Source of the DNA: an uncultured Asticcacaulis sp.
GTDB taxonomy: Bacteria > Pseudomonadota > Alphaproteobacteria > Caulobacterales > Caulobacteraceae
Direction of reading: 5' to 3'
Assembly (NCBI GenBank): GCA_946480525.1
Contig: CAMLLA010000007.1
Span: forward strand, 1-25,131
DNA length: 25,131 bases
Of the stretch, positions 16,742 to 25,012 are shown piece after piece. Within the stretch, counting starts at the first letter, position 1; each line of letters begins with the position of its first letter. A program made the translations under genes and the position numbers. The notes below the pieces were generated by a model, which was given only the letters and a program-made list of their open reading frames with translations, had not been told where the DNA came from and did no database searches.

Positions 16742-17914
16742 TTAAAACAACGCATCTTTTGTCCACGCGGCGTGAAGCGCGGAGATGGCGACTTGTGCCT
16801 GCTGCCCCAGCTGCGCCCGCAGTCCCGGTTCGCTGACGAGGGTGCGAAGGGCTTGTGCGGCAGCATCGATGTCGGGTTCCGCCCAACTTGCCTCCGGCCC
16901 GTTGTGCCGGGGATTGGCGGGGATCAGGCGGTATGGAACCGGCACGGAATTGTCCGCGGTCATGAACGCCATGTTGCCGGACCATCCGGTGGCAACCGCA
17001 ACGCATCCGGCGGACATGGCTTCGGCGACGGTCAGTCCAAACCCTTCGCCGCGATGCAATGAAATAAAGATGTCGCTGGCCGCGATCAGGTCTTCGGTTT
17101 CGCGTCGCGACAGAGCCTGGCACCGAACCTCTATGTCACTGCGGCCGTCCGTCATTTCCAGAAGCTGTTCCGGCACGCGGTCATCATGGGGCAGCGTCTT
17201 GACGATCAGTCGGGCGTCTGGGGCGGGCACCGGAAACGCCCTGATCCAGGACGAAATGGCGCCGCCGGGATTTTTCCTTTCAATGTCGCTGCGCGGATCA
17301 AAAAGTGTAAGCGCGGTCGTCGTGCCCGGCTTGCCTGGACGCGGTGTCAGGGGCGGTACGGGGTGCGGCCTGACCCGCAGTTTGGCGCTCGCCTCGGGCC
17401 ACGGGGATTTTGCAAAGGCTGTCGCAAAGGCGTCGCGGACGCAGGGCGACGGCACCCAGATTTCATGAAACCAGCGCGCCGTATCCAGCCATTCCGCCGG
17501 CGCCAGTGAACTTTCCCATGTCCAGTAGCCGATGCGGTAAAGGTCGCGCCATGCCGCCTGGTCACGGCCGAAAAGCACGATCCGTGCTTCGGGAGGATTG
17601 GCGTGGATAAGCCAGACATCGGCCTTGCCTCTGTCTGCGAACGGTTCGGGGCGGCGTGTCATGAGGCGCCGCTGCAGTGGACGGACATCCTCGCGGATAA
17701 CTGACAGGCCAGCCGCTTCCAGCGCCGCCGCCGTCATATCTCCGGCGCTGCCGATGCCAAGCGCTTCGGAAAAAAAGGCCGAGACCCGAACGGCCGGGTG
17801 CGCGGGGACGGGGTTTTGCGTCGTCGGTTGCCACCGGCGCGTGAGCCGGGCCAGACGCATTTCGAAAACCCGGCGATGAAGCGTGCCGACGAGGCGAGCG
17901 AGGCCCTGGATCAT
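16742..17914 (-). CDS. Glycosyltransferase, GT4/GT-B type
   Basis: A 390-residue glycosyltransferase with the GT-B C-terminal signature FISLHRGEGFGLTVAEAM, in which two Glu residues eight apart bind the nucleotide-sugar donor in family 4. The mid-section IGYWTWESSLAPAEW...HEIWVPSPCVRDAF resembles GT4 enzymes of surface polysaccharide clusters. Acceptor and sugar are unknown. The start is not certain: an ATG at 17914 gives a normal length, while a TTG at 17983 would extend it by 23 residues but lies too close to the probable minus-strand promoter (TTGACA, 17996-17991). It is divergent from the polysaccharide genes and 113 bp upstream of the efflux operon, so it probably belongs functionally with the former. 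Confidence 0.8.
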   Translation of the reverse strand: MIQGLARLVGTLHRRVFEMRLARLTRRWQPTTQNPVPAHPAVRVSAFFSEALGIGSAGDMTAAALEAAGLSVIREDVRPLQRRLMTRRPEPFADRGKADVWLIHANPPEARIVLFGRDQAAWRDLYRIGYWTWESSLAPAEWLDTARWFHEIWVPSPCVRDAFATAFAKSPWPEASAKLRVRPHPVPPLTPRPGKPGTTTALTLFDPRSDIERKNPGGAISSWIRAFPVPAPDARLIVKTLPHDDRVPEQLLEMTDGRSDIEVRCQALSRRETEDLIAASDIFISLHRGEGFGLTVAEAMSAGCVAVATGWSGNMAFMTADNSVPVPYRLIPANPRHNGPEASWAEPDIDAAAQALRTLVSEPGLRAQLGQQAQVAISALHAAWTKDALF

Positions 17915-17983
17915 CTGAAGCCCAAAGAGGTGAACGTTCGCCCTACTTGCCTTATTACAGGCATCGAGGCACAATGAAATCAA

Positions 17984-18281
17984 TGTGTTTTGTCAAGTGA
18001 CAATCCGCACTGGTACCTTGAGTAATGCAGGGCTGCTGAAGTGCTTAGAAGTAGCGCCTCAGATGATCGTTAAAGGATGCCTGGGCCGGGGTAAACCTGA
18101 CTTTATCGATGACCGTCAACCAACCGGTGAAAGCTTCTTAGCGTTCTGTTGACAAATTGCCAGCGTTTTGTAACGCGAAAAGTCGCTGGATGAGATTTAA
18201 CAATTCCAGAATTTTGGCTTGCAGACTCGTCTTTCGGTCGTTAGTCATACCGCAAAGGTAGCTAGGGCAGGAGCTCGTTGA
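17984..18281. promoter_or_regulatory. Divergent promoter region between glycosyltransferase and polysaccharide cluster
   Basis: About 300 bp without a gene. It holds a perfect dyad TTGTCA-AG-TGACAA (17990-18003) whose minus strand includes TTGACA, a possible -35 for the leftward glycosyltransferase. For the rightward genes a TTGACA at 18149-18154 is followed 16 bases later by TAACGC, a poor -10. A small dyad AATTC-CA-GAATT is at 18202-18213. GGAG at 18270-18273 is the ribosome-binding site of the epimerase gene. Promoter assignments are tentative. Confidence 0.45.
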
Positions 18282-19262
18282 ATGCGTGCGTTGGTGACAG
18301 GTGGTGCGGGGTTTGTCGGGAGGCATCTCTGTAAGTATCTTTTAGATAGTGGATGGGATGTGGTCTGCGTCGATCCGGTCGTCGAACGTACCGGAGGGCT
18401 CAAGCCTGAAAACTGGCCTCTGTACGATCCGCGCGACTACAAGAACTTCACATATGTCGACATGGATTGCCGCGAATATTTCAAGCGCAACGAATCCTTT
18501 GACTATCTGTTCCACCTAGCTGCTATGGTCGGCGGTCGGCTGATGATCGAGTACGACCCTCTCGCCGTCGCCGAAGATTTGGCGATTGACGCGGATTTCT
18601 TCCGTTACGCATTGCGGATTAAGCCGAAAAAGTCCGTATTCTTCAGCTCGTCGGCATCCTATCCCATTTCGTATCAACGCAAGGATGACTATGTTCTTCT
18701 GAAAGAGGACATGATCGACTTTGATACACAGTTAGGCATGCCTGACCTTTCTTATGGCTGGGCTAAGCTGACGGGTGAGTATCTGGCCCGTCTTGCGCAT
18801 CAGCATTATGGTCTGTCGACTGTATGTTACCGCCCCTTCAGCGGCTATGGCGAAGATCAGGACCTTACATATCCATTCCCGAGCATCTGCAAGCGCGCTC
18901 TTGAGCATCGCGGTGCTGACACGCTGACCGTCTGGGGCACTGGCGATCAAATGCGCGATTTCATCCATATTACGGATTGTGTGCGTTTTGTTATGGATTC
19001 GATGGATTTGATTAATACGGGAGACGCTCTCAATCTTTCCACCGGGCGTCTGACCACCTTTAAGGAATTCGCTAAGATCGCTGCCAATACGATCGGCTAC
19101 AATCCGATAATTACGGGAACGTCCGACAAGCCCGAGGGTGTATTTGCTCGTGGCGGTGACCGCGCGAAGCAGGACGCTTTTGGCCTTCAGCCGACAATAA
19201 CCTTCGAAGAGGGTGTTGGCCTTGGCATACAGTACCGTGAAGCGCTTCTCTCAGCGCGATAA
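18282..19262 (+). CDS. NAD-dependent sugar epimerase/dehydratase (extended SDR)
   Basis: A 326-residue extended short-chain dehydrogenase acting on a nucleotide-activated sugar in the cytoplasm. The cofactor motif GGAGFVG is at 7-13, HLAAMVGG at 78-85, a serine cluster FSSSASYP at 121-128, and the catalytic YGWAK with Tyr158 and Lys162. HLAAMVGG and the YRPFSGYGEDQD block recall GDP-fucose synthase and GDP-mannose-derived sugar enzymes, but I cannot fix the substrate. A role in the dideoxyhexose pathway (for example the final 2-epimerase step) is also possible. Start: ATG eight bases after GGAG. It leads the plus-strand polysaccharide cluster, and 21 bp separate it from the next gene. Codon use is less GC-rich than the MoxR operon. 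Confidence 0.82.
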   Translation: MRALVTGGAGFVGRHLCKYLLDSGWDVVCVDPVVERTGGLKPENWPLYDPRDYKNFTYVDMDCREYFKRNESFDYLFHLAAMVGGRLMIEYDPLAVAEDLAIDADFFRYALRIKPKKSVFFSSSASYPISYQRKDDYVLLKEDMIDFDTQLGMPDLSYGWAKLTGEYLARLAHQHYGLSTVCYRPFSGYGEDQDLTYPFPSICKRALEHRGADTLTVWGTGDQMRDFIHITDCVRFVMDSMDLINTGDALNLSTGRLTTFKEFAKIAANTIGYNPIITGTSDKPEGVFARGGDRAKQDAFGLQPTITFEEGVGLGIQYREALLSAR

Positions 19263-19283
19263 CGATAAGGTTTTATATCATTT

Positions 19284-21311
19284 ATGGATAAGTCGGGGGT
19301 GCTTCCAGCTGTTGGAAGTGATGATGCAGTGACGGAATCTGTTCTCGTCGATACAGGCGATATTGTTAAGGCGAGTCTTGCGCGCCTTAACAATATTTCT
19401 GGATTAAAGCATCGTTTCGCTGTCATTCGCATGTGGCCGGAGCAGGCTGTTGCGGAGCATGAAAACGTCGAGCGTCTAAGGGATGCGGCGAGGTTACTGG
19501 GCGTAGAGCTGATTGAGCTCGACAAGTTCGGCCATATCCTCGGTTCCCCGAGTGAAAAAGTAAGTAGCGAACACGTAGATTTTGTCGTTCACCTGCATTT
19601 TGAAACCGCCAAGACTTATGATGCGGTGTCTGTGGCGGCGATGTGGAATCCGACGCAGTTTTATTTTGACTGGGGATTCCAGCGTTTCTGGGCGAACCAG
19701 ATGTCTCATGACGTCTTCGCCTATACGGGATCGAACGAAATCCGGACGCTTGTCCGCGCCGCTCGCGGAGACGTGGTCGCGGCGGATATGCCGGTCCTTA
19801 ATCACACCCTCGCCGAACCGGTATACGCGCCTGTCGCGCGATCCAAAAACCAGGTCTTCTACTGCGGCATCAACTGGGAAAAGGTATCCGGGAAAAAGGG
19901 GCGTCATGATGAGGTGCTGAAGTCGCTCGACAGCGCCGGCAAGCTTGACGTGTATGGTCCTGAGGTCGTGCAGGGCGTCAAGGTATGGGATGGCTTCCGT
20001 GGCTATAAGGGTTCACTGCCTTTTGATGGGCGAACGGTTATAAAGCGGATTTCGCAGGCGGGCGTCTGTCTGGTATTCTCTTCAGATGCGCACAAAGCTT
20101 CCGACATCATGTCTAACCGGCTGTTTGAAGCGCTGTGTGGCGGTGCTGTCATTATCGGTGACGAGCATCCGTTTATTCGTAAGGCGGTAGGCGACAACTA
20201 CATCTGTGTGCCCGACAATCTTACGGCCCAGGAAAGATCGCGTATTATCCTGGATGCGTTGGCAAAGTTCGATGCCGACCCCCAGTCAGCCTGTCGTTTA
20301 GCGTTGGCGGCGCAGGATCATTTCCTCAAGACCTTCCACCTCAGTGCCCAGCTGGTTAATGTCTACGAGTCCGTTCAGCGTTTTAACGAGCGAAACAAGA
20401 AGGCTTTAGAGACGATTGCTTCGCCTGTACTCGACTTTGTTATCCAGCCAATCAGCGGAGACGCAGACGAGATCGTTGCGCGCATCAATGCCTTAAAGGC
20501 CGGGTTTGGCAATCGCGCCAACCTCATTCTTGTTGTGGGTAAGGATCGCCAGCATTGGTTTGAAGACAAGCTGAACGGGGTGGCGCGGGTCGTTGCCCTG
20601 ACGGCCAAGCAGGGCGCTATCCTTTCGCCGTACGACTGTATTGATGCCATCGGTCCCGAAACGCTGATGGCGCCAAAGATTGCGTTTTCGCTGGGCATCG
20701 AGACCATCTTCGCAGAAACTTATCTTCGGGCGTGCGTGGATTCCCGATCCATCCCGGTTACAAGGCTCGGATGCGTCCTGAAGCATTTCGATGCAAAGGA
20801 CACGGCCTGGTTTGACTATGTCGGTGGCGGCGCGGCAATTTCAGATGTCCATGACGCTGGGTTGGCCAGCATCGTATTTGATGCCGCCTGGCTCAAGTCA
20901 AAGATCCAGGTGCGCGGGCTGTTCTGGAAGGACATCTGCAAGATCGCGGAACTCGAGGAGCAGAGCGTAGCCGAATGTGCCCAGACGGCTCTTATCGCAA
21001 ATCTCAAGGCCTATGAGACGATCCTGGCGCGCGGACTTACCTGGAGTGCGCCGTCCATCGACGTCCGGACCGTGGTCACCCTTAGCGCCAGTCTCAAGGA
21101 GACGGTGTCCGACAGCATAGTCGTGCGGCGTGCCTTCAATGAGCAGGTCGTCTGTACCAACTGGACGGGCAAGGACATCCTGTCTGAAGTCAAGACGCTG
21201 CCGCCTCAGGAGCAGTGGGCGCTGGCGCTCACCCTGTACAAGTCGGTGCCCATGCCGTCCTGGCTACGAGGAACGGTTACGTTTTTCCGCAAGCTTGCGG
21301 GGATAAAATAG
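19284..21311 (+). CDS. Large two-part glycosyltransferase (CgeB-like plus degenerate GT-A-like domain)
   Basis: A 675-residue cytoplasmic protein. Residues about 44-365 look like a GT-B glycosyltransferase of the CgeB type: SDIMSNRLFEALCGGAVIIGD (273-293) is the donor-binding block near the end of that domain. Residues about 383-600 resemble a GT-A fold (FVIQPISGDADEIVARINALK, then ANLILVVG, later SIVFDAAWL), but I see no DxD metal motif where one is expected, so this half may be inactive or structural. The ATG at 19284 is the only practical start; its AAGG is far away (about 13 bases). A 14-bp perfect inverted repeat lies at codons 26-38. Substrate unknown; it presumably adds sugars to the glycan exported by the next two genes. 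Confidence 0.75.
   Translation: MDKSGVLPAVGSDDAVTESVLVDTGDIVKASLARLNNISGLKHRFAVIRMWPEQAVAEHENVERLRDAARLLGVELIELDKFGHILGSPSEKVSSEHVDFVVHLHFETAKTYDAVSVAAMWNPTQFYFDWGFQRFWANQMSHDVFAYTGSNEIRTLVRAARGDVVAADMPVLNHTLAEPVYAPVARSKNQVFYCGINWEKVSGKKGRHDEVLKSLDSAGKLDVYGPEVVQGVKVWDGFRGYKGSLPFDGRTVIKRISQAGVCLVFSSDAHKASDIMSNRLFEALCGGAVIIGDEHPFIRKAVGDNYICVPDNLTAQERSRIILDALAKFDADPQSACRLALAAQDHFLKTFHLSAQLVNVYESVQRFNERNKKALETIASPVLDFVIQPISGDADEIVARINALKAGFGNRANLILVVGKDRQHWFEDKLNGVARVVALTAKQGAILSPYDCIDAIGPETLMAPKIAFSLGIETIFAETYLRACVDSRSIPVTRLGCVLKHFDAKDTAWFDYVGGGAAISDVHDAGLASIVFDAAWLKSKIQVRGLFWKDICKIAELEEQSVAECAQTALIANLKAYETILARGLTWSAPSIDVRTVVTLSASLKETVSDSIVVRRAFNEQVVCTNWTGKDILSEVKTLPPQEQWALALTLYKSVPMPSWLRGTVTFFRKLAGIK
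19360..19396. repeat. 14-bp perfect inverted repeat inside the large glycosyltransferase gene
   Basis: ATATTGTTAAGGCG (19360-19373) is followed after nine bases by its exact reverse complement CGCCTTAACAATAT (19383-19396). In mRNA it would form a strong hairpin 75-110 bases into the reading frame. It encodes ordinary residues (about DIVKASLARLNNI), and no alternative start after it leaves the conserved N-terminal strand intact. Confidence 0.8.
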
Positions 21312-21511
21312 CCGATTTATCAACATCGTACTTTGTAATGTCATCGAGATGACTTAATAGGGGCGATGAGTGTGTGTTGCAATGCAGCAGGATGTTCGCG
21401 GTCAGGAACGCCCGCGGTCGATCGTGCTCGGAAGCCATATCTGGTCCAGATTTGCCTCTGCCATTTGCCACGCCTAAGGTGCCTGAAAGAGGCCTGTCGG
21501 AAGGGTACAGT
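21312..21511. other. 200-bp gap inside the polysaccharide cluster
   Basis: No convincing gene, although an open frame joined to the permease gene covers part of it (from 21374) without a good start. Two exact dyads are present: GTCATC-GA-GATGAC (21340-21353) and ATCTGG-T-CCAGAT (21439-21451). Neither has a T-run, so they are not clear terminators. The gap may contain a promoter for the export genes; I could not identify one. Confidence 0.4.
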
Positions 21512-22306
21512 ATGAGTGGAAATTCTCTTAACAACATCAGCGGCGACTTTTTAAAGGGCTTCGGCCTTTACCGTTCGTGGATCTATCTGTCCTATCAGGA
21601 TTTGATTTCGCGGTACCGCCGGTCCATCTTGGGGCCGATCTGGATCTCCGGTATCATGATATCCCAGGCTTTGGCGCTGGCCATTGTCTTTTCAACGATC
21701 TATCGTGTTCCGCTGAAAGAATTTCTCCCGTACGTCATCGCTGGCCTGTCGGTTTTTACTTTCATAGGCTCGCCCTTCGGCGAAGGGTGTGAGACGTTTT
21801 CGATTTTCCGGCCGGTCATTAACGCGCATCCCTTGCCGATGTCGTTTCACCTCTATCGCATGGTGTGCCGCCATGTGATCATCCTGCTGCATAACCTTGC
21901 AGTATTCCTGGTGGTATACTTCGTCATCAATCAAAGTCTGGCGATTTCATTTATGATTATCCCAGGCCTGATTATCTGCTGCCTGTTCGTTACGGCCTGT
22001 ACGTTTATTGTTGCGCCACTCTGCGCGCGCTTCCGCGACCTTAAATTTGCTCTTCCGTACGTATGGACGCTGGTCTTCTACCTTACCCCTGTCGTCTGGC
22101 GCGTGTCGCAGATGAATGAGAAGACGCGTCTGATCTATATATTTAATCCCTTTTATTACGTACTCGAAGTTGTGCGCGGCCCCCTGCTGGGTTACCCCGT
22201 TGACGGGAGCGTGTGGATATGCGCCCTCGGGTCAACGGCGGCCGCAATGCTTATCGCTGCGGTGACGTTCATCCGGACGCGTAGATCAATTGCTTTGTGG
22301 GTATAG
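21512..22306 (+). CDS. wzm: ABC-2 type polysaccharide export permease (Wzm/KpsM-like)
   Basis: A 264-residue inner-membrane permease with about six hydrophobic segments. Family features are the N-terminal amphipathic LYRSWIYLSYQDLISRYRRSILGPIW (about 18-43), the RFRDLKFALPYV segment after the fourth helix, and FNPFYYVLEVVRGPLLG before the last helices, all typical of O-antigen and capsule exporters. It forms the membrane channel with the ATPase encoded next and carries a completed lipid-linked glycan across the inner membrane. The ATG at 21512 has GGAAGGG upstream at good spacing; longer readings from 21374 add residues unlike the family. The ATPase gene starts 18 bp after the stop. Confidence 0.88.
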   Translation: MSGNSLNNISGDFLKGFGLYRSWIYLSYQDLISRYRRSILGPIWISGIMISQALALAIVFSTIYRVPLKEFLPYVIAGLSVFTFIGSPFGEGCETFSIFRPVINAHPLPMSFHLYRMVCRHVIILLHNLAVFLVVYFVINQSLAISFMIIPGLIICCLFVTACTFIVAPLCARFRDLKFALPYVWTLVFYLTPVVWRVSQMNEKTRLIYIFNPFYYVLEVVRGPLLGYPVDGSVWICALGSTAAAMLIAAVTFIRTRRSIALWV

Positions 22307-22324
22307 AGAGGCTGTCGTAGAATA

Positions 22325-23074
22325 ATGTCTTTGCTTCTAAGATTGACCGACGTTGGCCTTATATATCCGGTCTTTTCGGTAAATGCGCGTTCCTTACGGC
22401 ATCTGGTGCTCAGCGCCCTGACGGGGGGGCACGTGCTCAAAGACTCTCGTGATGTCGTCTACGTTTCCGCCCTGCAGAACATAAGCCTTGAGCTGAACCA
22501 AGGTGACCGTCTGGGAATCTACGGTCATAACGGTTCGGGAAAGACAACGCTACTCAAGGTCATTTCCGGGATCTATCATCCGACGTCAGGGTCCGTTCAG
22601 GCCTTCGGCAAGATCTCGTCGATGATTGATATGACCAGCGGGCTGGATGTCGATGCGACCGGCGTTGAAAACATAAAGCTGATCGGCGTTCTTCGCGGGC
22701 TGAACAAGGCGGCCATCAAGGAAAAGGTCGAGGAGGTCTCGGCTTTCGCCGATCTTGGCGCCTTCTTGGACCTACCGGTCCGAACCTATTCGGCGGGTAT
22801 GACGGCCAGGCTGCTTTTTGCCGTGGCAACCAGCTTTGACCCGGAAATTCTTGTTCTGGATGAATGGATTGGTGCGGGTGACGCCAATTTCCTGGAAAAG
22901 GCCGAGCGGCGCATGGAGGAATTTGTACAGAAGTCGAAGCTCCTGATTCTGGCGACGCACAGCACCGACCTCATCAAGCGCCGGTGCAATAAGCTTCTGG
23001 TATTGTCCGGCGGCAAGATTGCCTATTTTGGCGACACTCAACAGTACTTCGATGAGTTGCACGCTGTCGCATGA
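22325..23074 (+). CDS. wzt: ABC transporter ATPase for polysaccharide export (Wzt/KpsT-like, short form)
   Basis: A 249-residue ATP-binding subunit. Walker A GHNGSGKT is at 67-74, signature YSAGM at 155-159 (the variant common in this export family), Walker B ILVLDE at 175-180, and the switch His212 in LATHS. It pairs with the permease just upstream. The protein ends soon after the nucleotide-binding domain, lacking the C-terminal carbohydrate-binding domain of Wzt proteins that recognise a capped chain end; it is therefore more like short-form exporters that need no such terminal recognition. The ATG at 22325 has no close Shine-Dalgarno sequence, so translational coupling with the permease is likely. 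A 76-bp gap follows. Confidence 0.9.
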   Translation: MSLLLRLTDVGLIYPVFSVNARSLRHLVLSALTGGHVLKDSRDVVYVSALQNISLELNQGDRLGIYGHNGSGKTTLLKVISGIYHPTSGSVQAFGKISSMIDMTSGLDVDATGVENIKLIGVLRGLNKAAIKEKVEEVSAFADLGAFLDLPVRTYSAGMTARLLFAVATSFDPEILVLDEWIGAGDANFLEKAERRMEEFVQKSKLLILATHSTDLIKRRCNKLLVLSGGKIAYFGDTQQYFDELHAVA

Positions 23075-23150
23075 TGATATGAACAGCCCGGACCTTTGCG
23101 TGTATGACGCGTCGTTCGATGGCCTTGAATAGTTTAGACGTGAGGGTAAA

Positions 23151-23921
23151 ATGAAGGTAGTATTGCTGGCCGGGGGACTGGGAACACGTCTAGGTGAAGA
23201 GACGGATGTCAAGCCAAAGCCGATGGTTCTTGTCGGAGACAAGCCGATCATCTGGCATATCATGAAGTATTATTCCAGCTTTGGAATAAATGATTTTATT
23301 ATTTGCCTCGGCTATAAAGGCTATGCCTTCAAGGAGTTTTTCGCCAACTACATGCTTCACCTGGCGGATGTGACCATCGATGTGCAGACCAACAAGATCG
23401 AGGTCCATCGCAACAAGGCAGAGCCCTGGCGTATAACGCTGGTCGAGACGGGACTTGAGTCCATGACAGGCGGCCGCCTGAAGCGCGTTGCCGAATACGT
23501 CAAGGACGAAGACATGTTCTGCATGACCTACGGCGACGGATTGTCTGACGTTGACCTAGACGCACTGATCGCTAGCCACAAAGCGTCGGGTTGCGAAGCC
23601 ACCATGACGACGGTTCAGCCTCCGGGCCGTTTTGGTTCTGTGATCATCGAAGACGGACGTGTCACTTCGTTCGAGGAAAAGCCCGATGGCGACGGCGGTT
23701 GGATTAACGGCGGCTTTTTCATCCTGTCTCCAAAGGTTCTCGACCGGATCGCCGACGACACCACGGTCTGGGAGCAGGCGCCGCTTAAGACCCTGGCTGC
23801 AGACCGCCAGCTGAACTGCTACCGCCACAAGGGCTTCTGGCAGTGCATGGACACTGTCCGTGACAAGATTGTCCTCGAAAACCACTGGAAATCAGGCCGA
23901 GCGCCGTGGGGACGTTGGTAA
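23151..23921 (+). CDS. rfbF: Glucose-1-phosphate cytidylyltransferase
   Basis: A 256-residue nucleotidyltransferase making CDP-glucose from glucose-1-phosphate and CTP (EC 2.7.7.33), the first step to CDP-3,6-dideoxyhexoses. The nucleotide-binding loop GGLGTRL is at 8-14, the KPKPM motif at 21-25, the metal-site block YGDGLSDV at 127-134, and EEKP with INGGFF at 175-190. Length is standard and the whole pattern is clearly RfbF rather than a dTDP or GDP enzyme. GAGGG seven bases before the ATG marks the start. The stop overlaps the rfbG start as TAATG. Product assignment is firm because rfbG and rfbH follow in order. Confidence 0.96.
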   Translation: MKVVLLAGGLGTRLGEETDVKPKPMVLVGDKPIIWHIMKYYSSFGINDFIICLGYKGYAFKEFFANYMLHLADVTIDVQTNKIEVHRNKAEPWRITLVETGLESMTGGRLKRVAEYVKDEDMFCMTYGDGLSDVDLDALIASHKASGCEATMTTVQPPGRFGSVIIEDGRVTSFEEKPDGDGGWINGGFFILSPKVLDRIADDTTVWEQAPLKTLAADRQLNCYRHKGFWQCMDTVRDKIVLENHWKSGRAPWGRW

Positions 23922-25012
23922 TGGATGTTGAGTTCTGGCGGGGAAAACGGGTTTTTCTGACCGGCCACACCGGCTTCAAGGGAAGCTGGCTGTCTGTCTG
24001 GCTGCAAAGCGTGGGAGCCGAGGTCTACGGCTATGCTCTGGCGCCGAACACAACGCCCAACATGTACGGCGAGGCGCGCGTCGATGAGCTGGTGCATTCG
24101 GTCATCGGCGACGTGCGCGACGAAAACAGGCTGAACCAGGCTTATGAGGCCGCGCGCCCCGACATCGCCATTCATATGGCGGCCCAGCCGATCGTGCGGG
24201 ATTCCTATATAGATCCCGTCGGTACCTACGCGACTAACGTCATGGGGACGGTAAATTTCTTAGAAGCGGTGCGCCGGTATCCGTCGGCGCGCGCGGTCCT
24301 GGTCGTCACCAGCGACAAGTGCTACGAAAACAAGGAATGGGTCTGGGGGTATCGCGAAGACGAACCCATGGGTGGATACGATCCCTATTCCAACAGCAAG
24401 GGATGTGCGGAACTCGTCGTTTCGGCCTACCGCAAGTCGTTTTTTAAGGACGGCGGCGTGGCCCTTGCGTCCGCCCGGGCCGGCAATGTGATCGGCGGCG
24501 GCGACTGGGCCAACCATCGCCTTTTGCCCGACTTCTTCCGGGCGATAGAGCAGGGCAAGGTTCTGTCGATCCGGTATCCCGAAGCCGTCCGCCCCTGGCA
24601 GCACGTTCTAGTTCCGCTTTCCGGTTACATCCGGTTGTGCGAAGCATTGTGGACCGACACCGGCACCTATGCCGACGGCTGGAACTTCGGACCGGATTTT
24701 GAAAAAGATCACACCGTCGAGAACATCCTGAAAATTCTCAAACAGGTTTGGCGCACTCCCTTCGAATGGGAGGTTGAACCTGGTGAAAAGCCACACGAAG
24801 CGGTGAATCTGCGCCTCGACTCGTCAAAGGCTCGTAAATATCTCGACTGGACCGCTGGCTGGACCTGCCGCGACGCGGTCGTCGCCACCGCCGTATGGCA
24901 GCAGGGTTTCATTGAAGGCGGAGATATGCGCCAGATGACATTGGATCAAATTCGTGATTTTACCGCTGGTGAATCACTCGCAAAACGACATGGTATTGAA
25001 GGAACGTTTTAA
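23921..25012 (+). CDS. rfbG: CDP-glucose 4,6-dehydratase
   Basis: A 363-residue extended SDR enzyme converting CDP-glucose to CDP-4-keto-6-deoxyglucose (EC 4.2.1.45) with bound NAD+. The cofactor loop TGHTGFKGSWL (14-24) is the family hallmark, with HMAAQPIV at 85-92, the catalytic Thr130 and SDK (131-133), and Tyr156/Lys160 in YSNSK. The ATG at 23921 is chosen because it overlaps the rfbF stop (TAATG) and puts the cofactor loop at the usual position; a GTG 15 bases upstream adds only five residues. Its stop likewise overlaps the rfbH start, so the three genes are translationally coupled. Confidence 0.96.
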   Translation: MDVEFWRGKRVFLTGHTGFKGSWLSVWLQSVGAEVYGYALAPNTTPNMYGEARVDELVHSVIGDVRDENRLNQAYEAARPDIAIHMAAQPIVRDSYIDPVGTYATNVMGTVNFLEAVRRYPSARAVLVVTSDKCYENKEWVWGYREDEPMGGYDPYSNSKGCAELVVSAYRKSFFKDGGVALASARAGNVIGGGDWANHRLLPDFFRAIEQGKVLSIRYPEAVRPWQHVLVPLSGYIRLCEALWTDTGTYADGWNFGPDFEKDHTVENILKILKQVWRTPFEWEVEPGEKPHEAVNLRLDSSKARKYLDWTAGWTCRDAVVATAVWQQGFIEGGDMRQMTLDQIRDFTAGESLAKRHGIEGTF

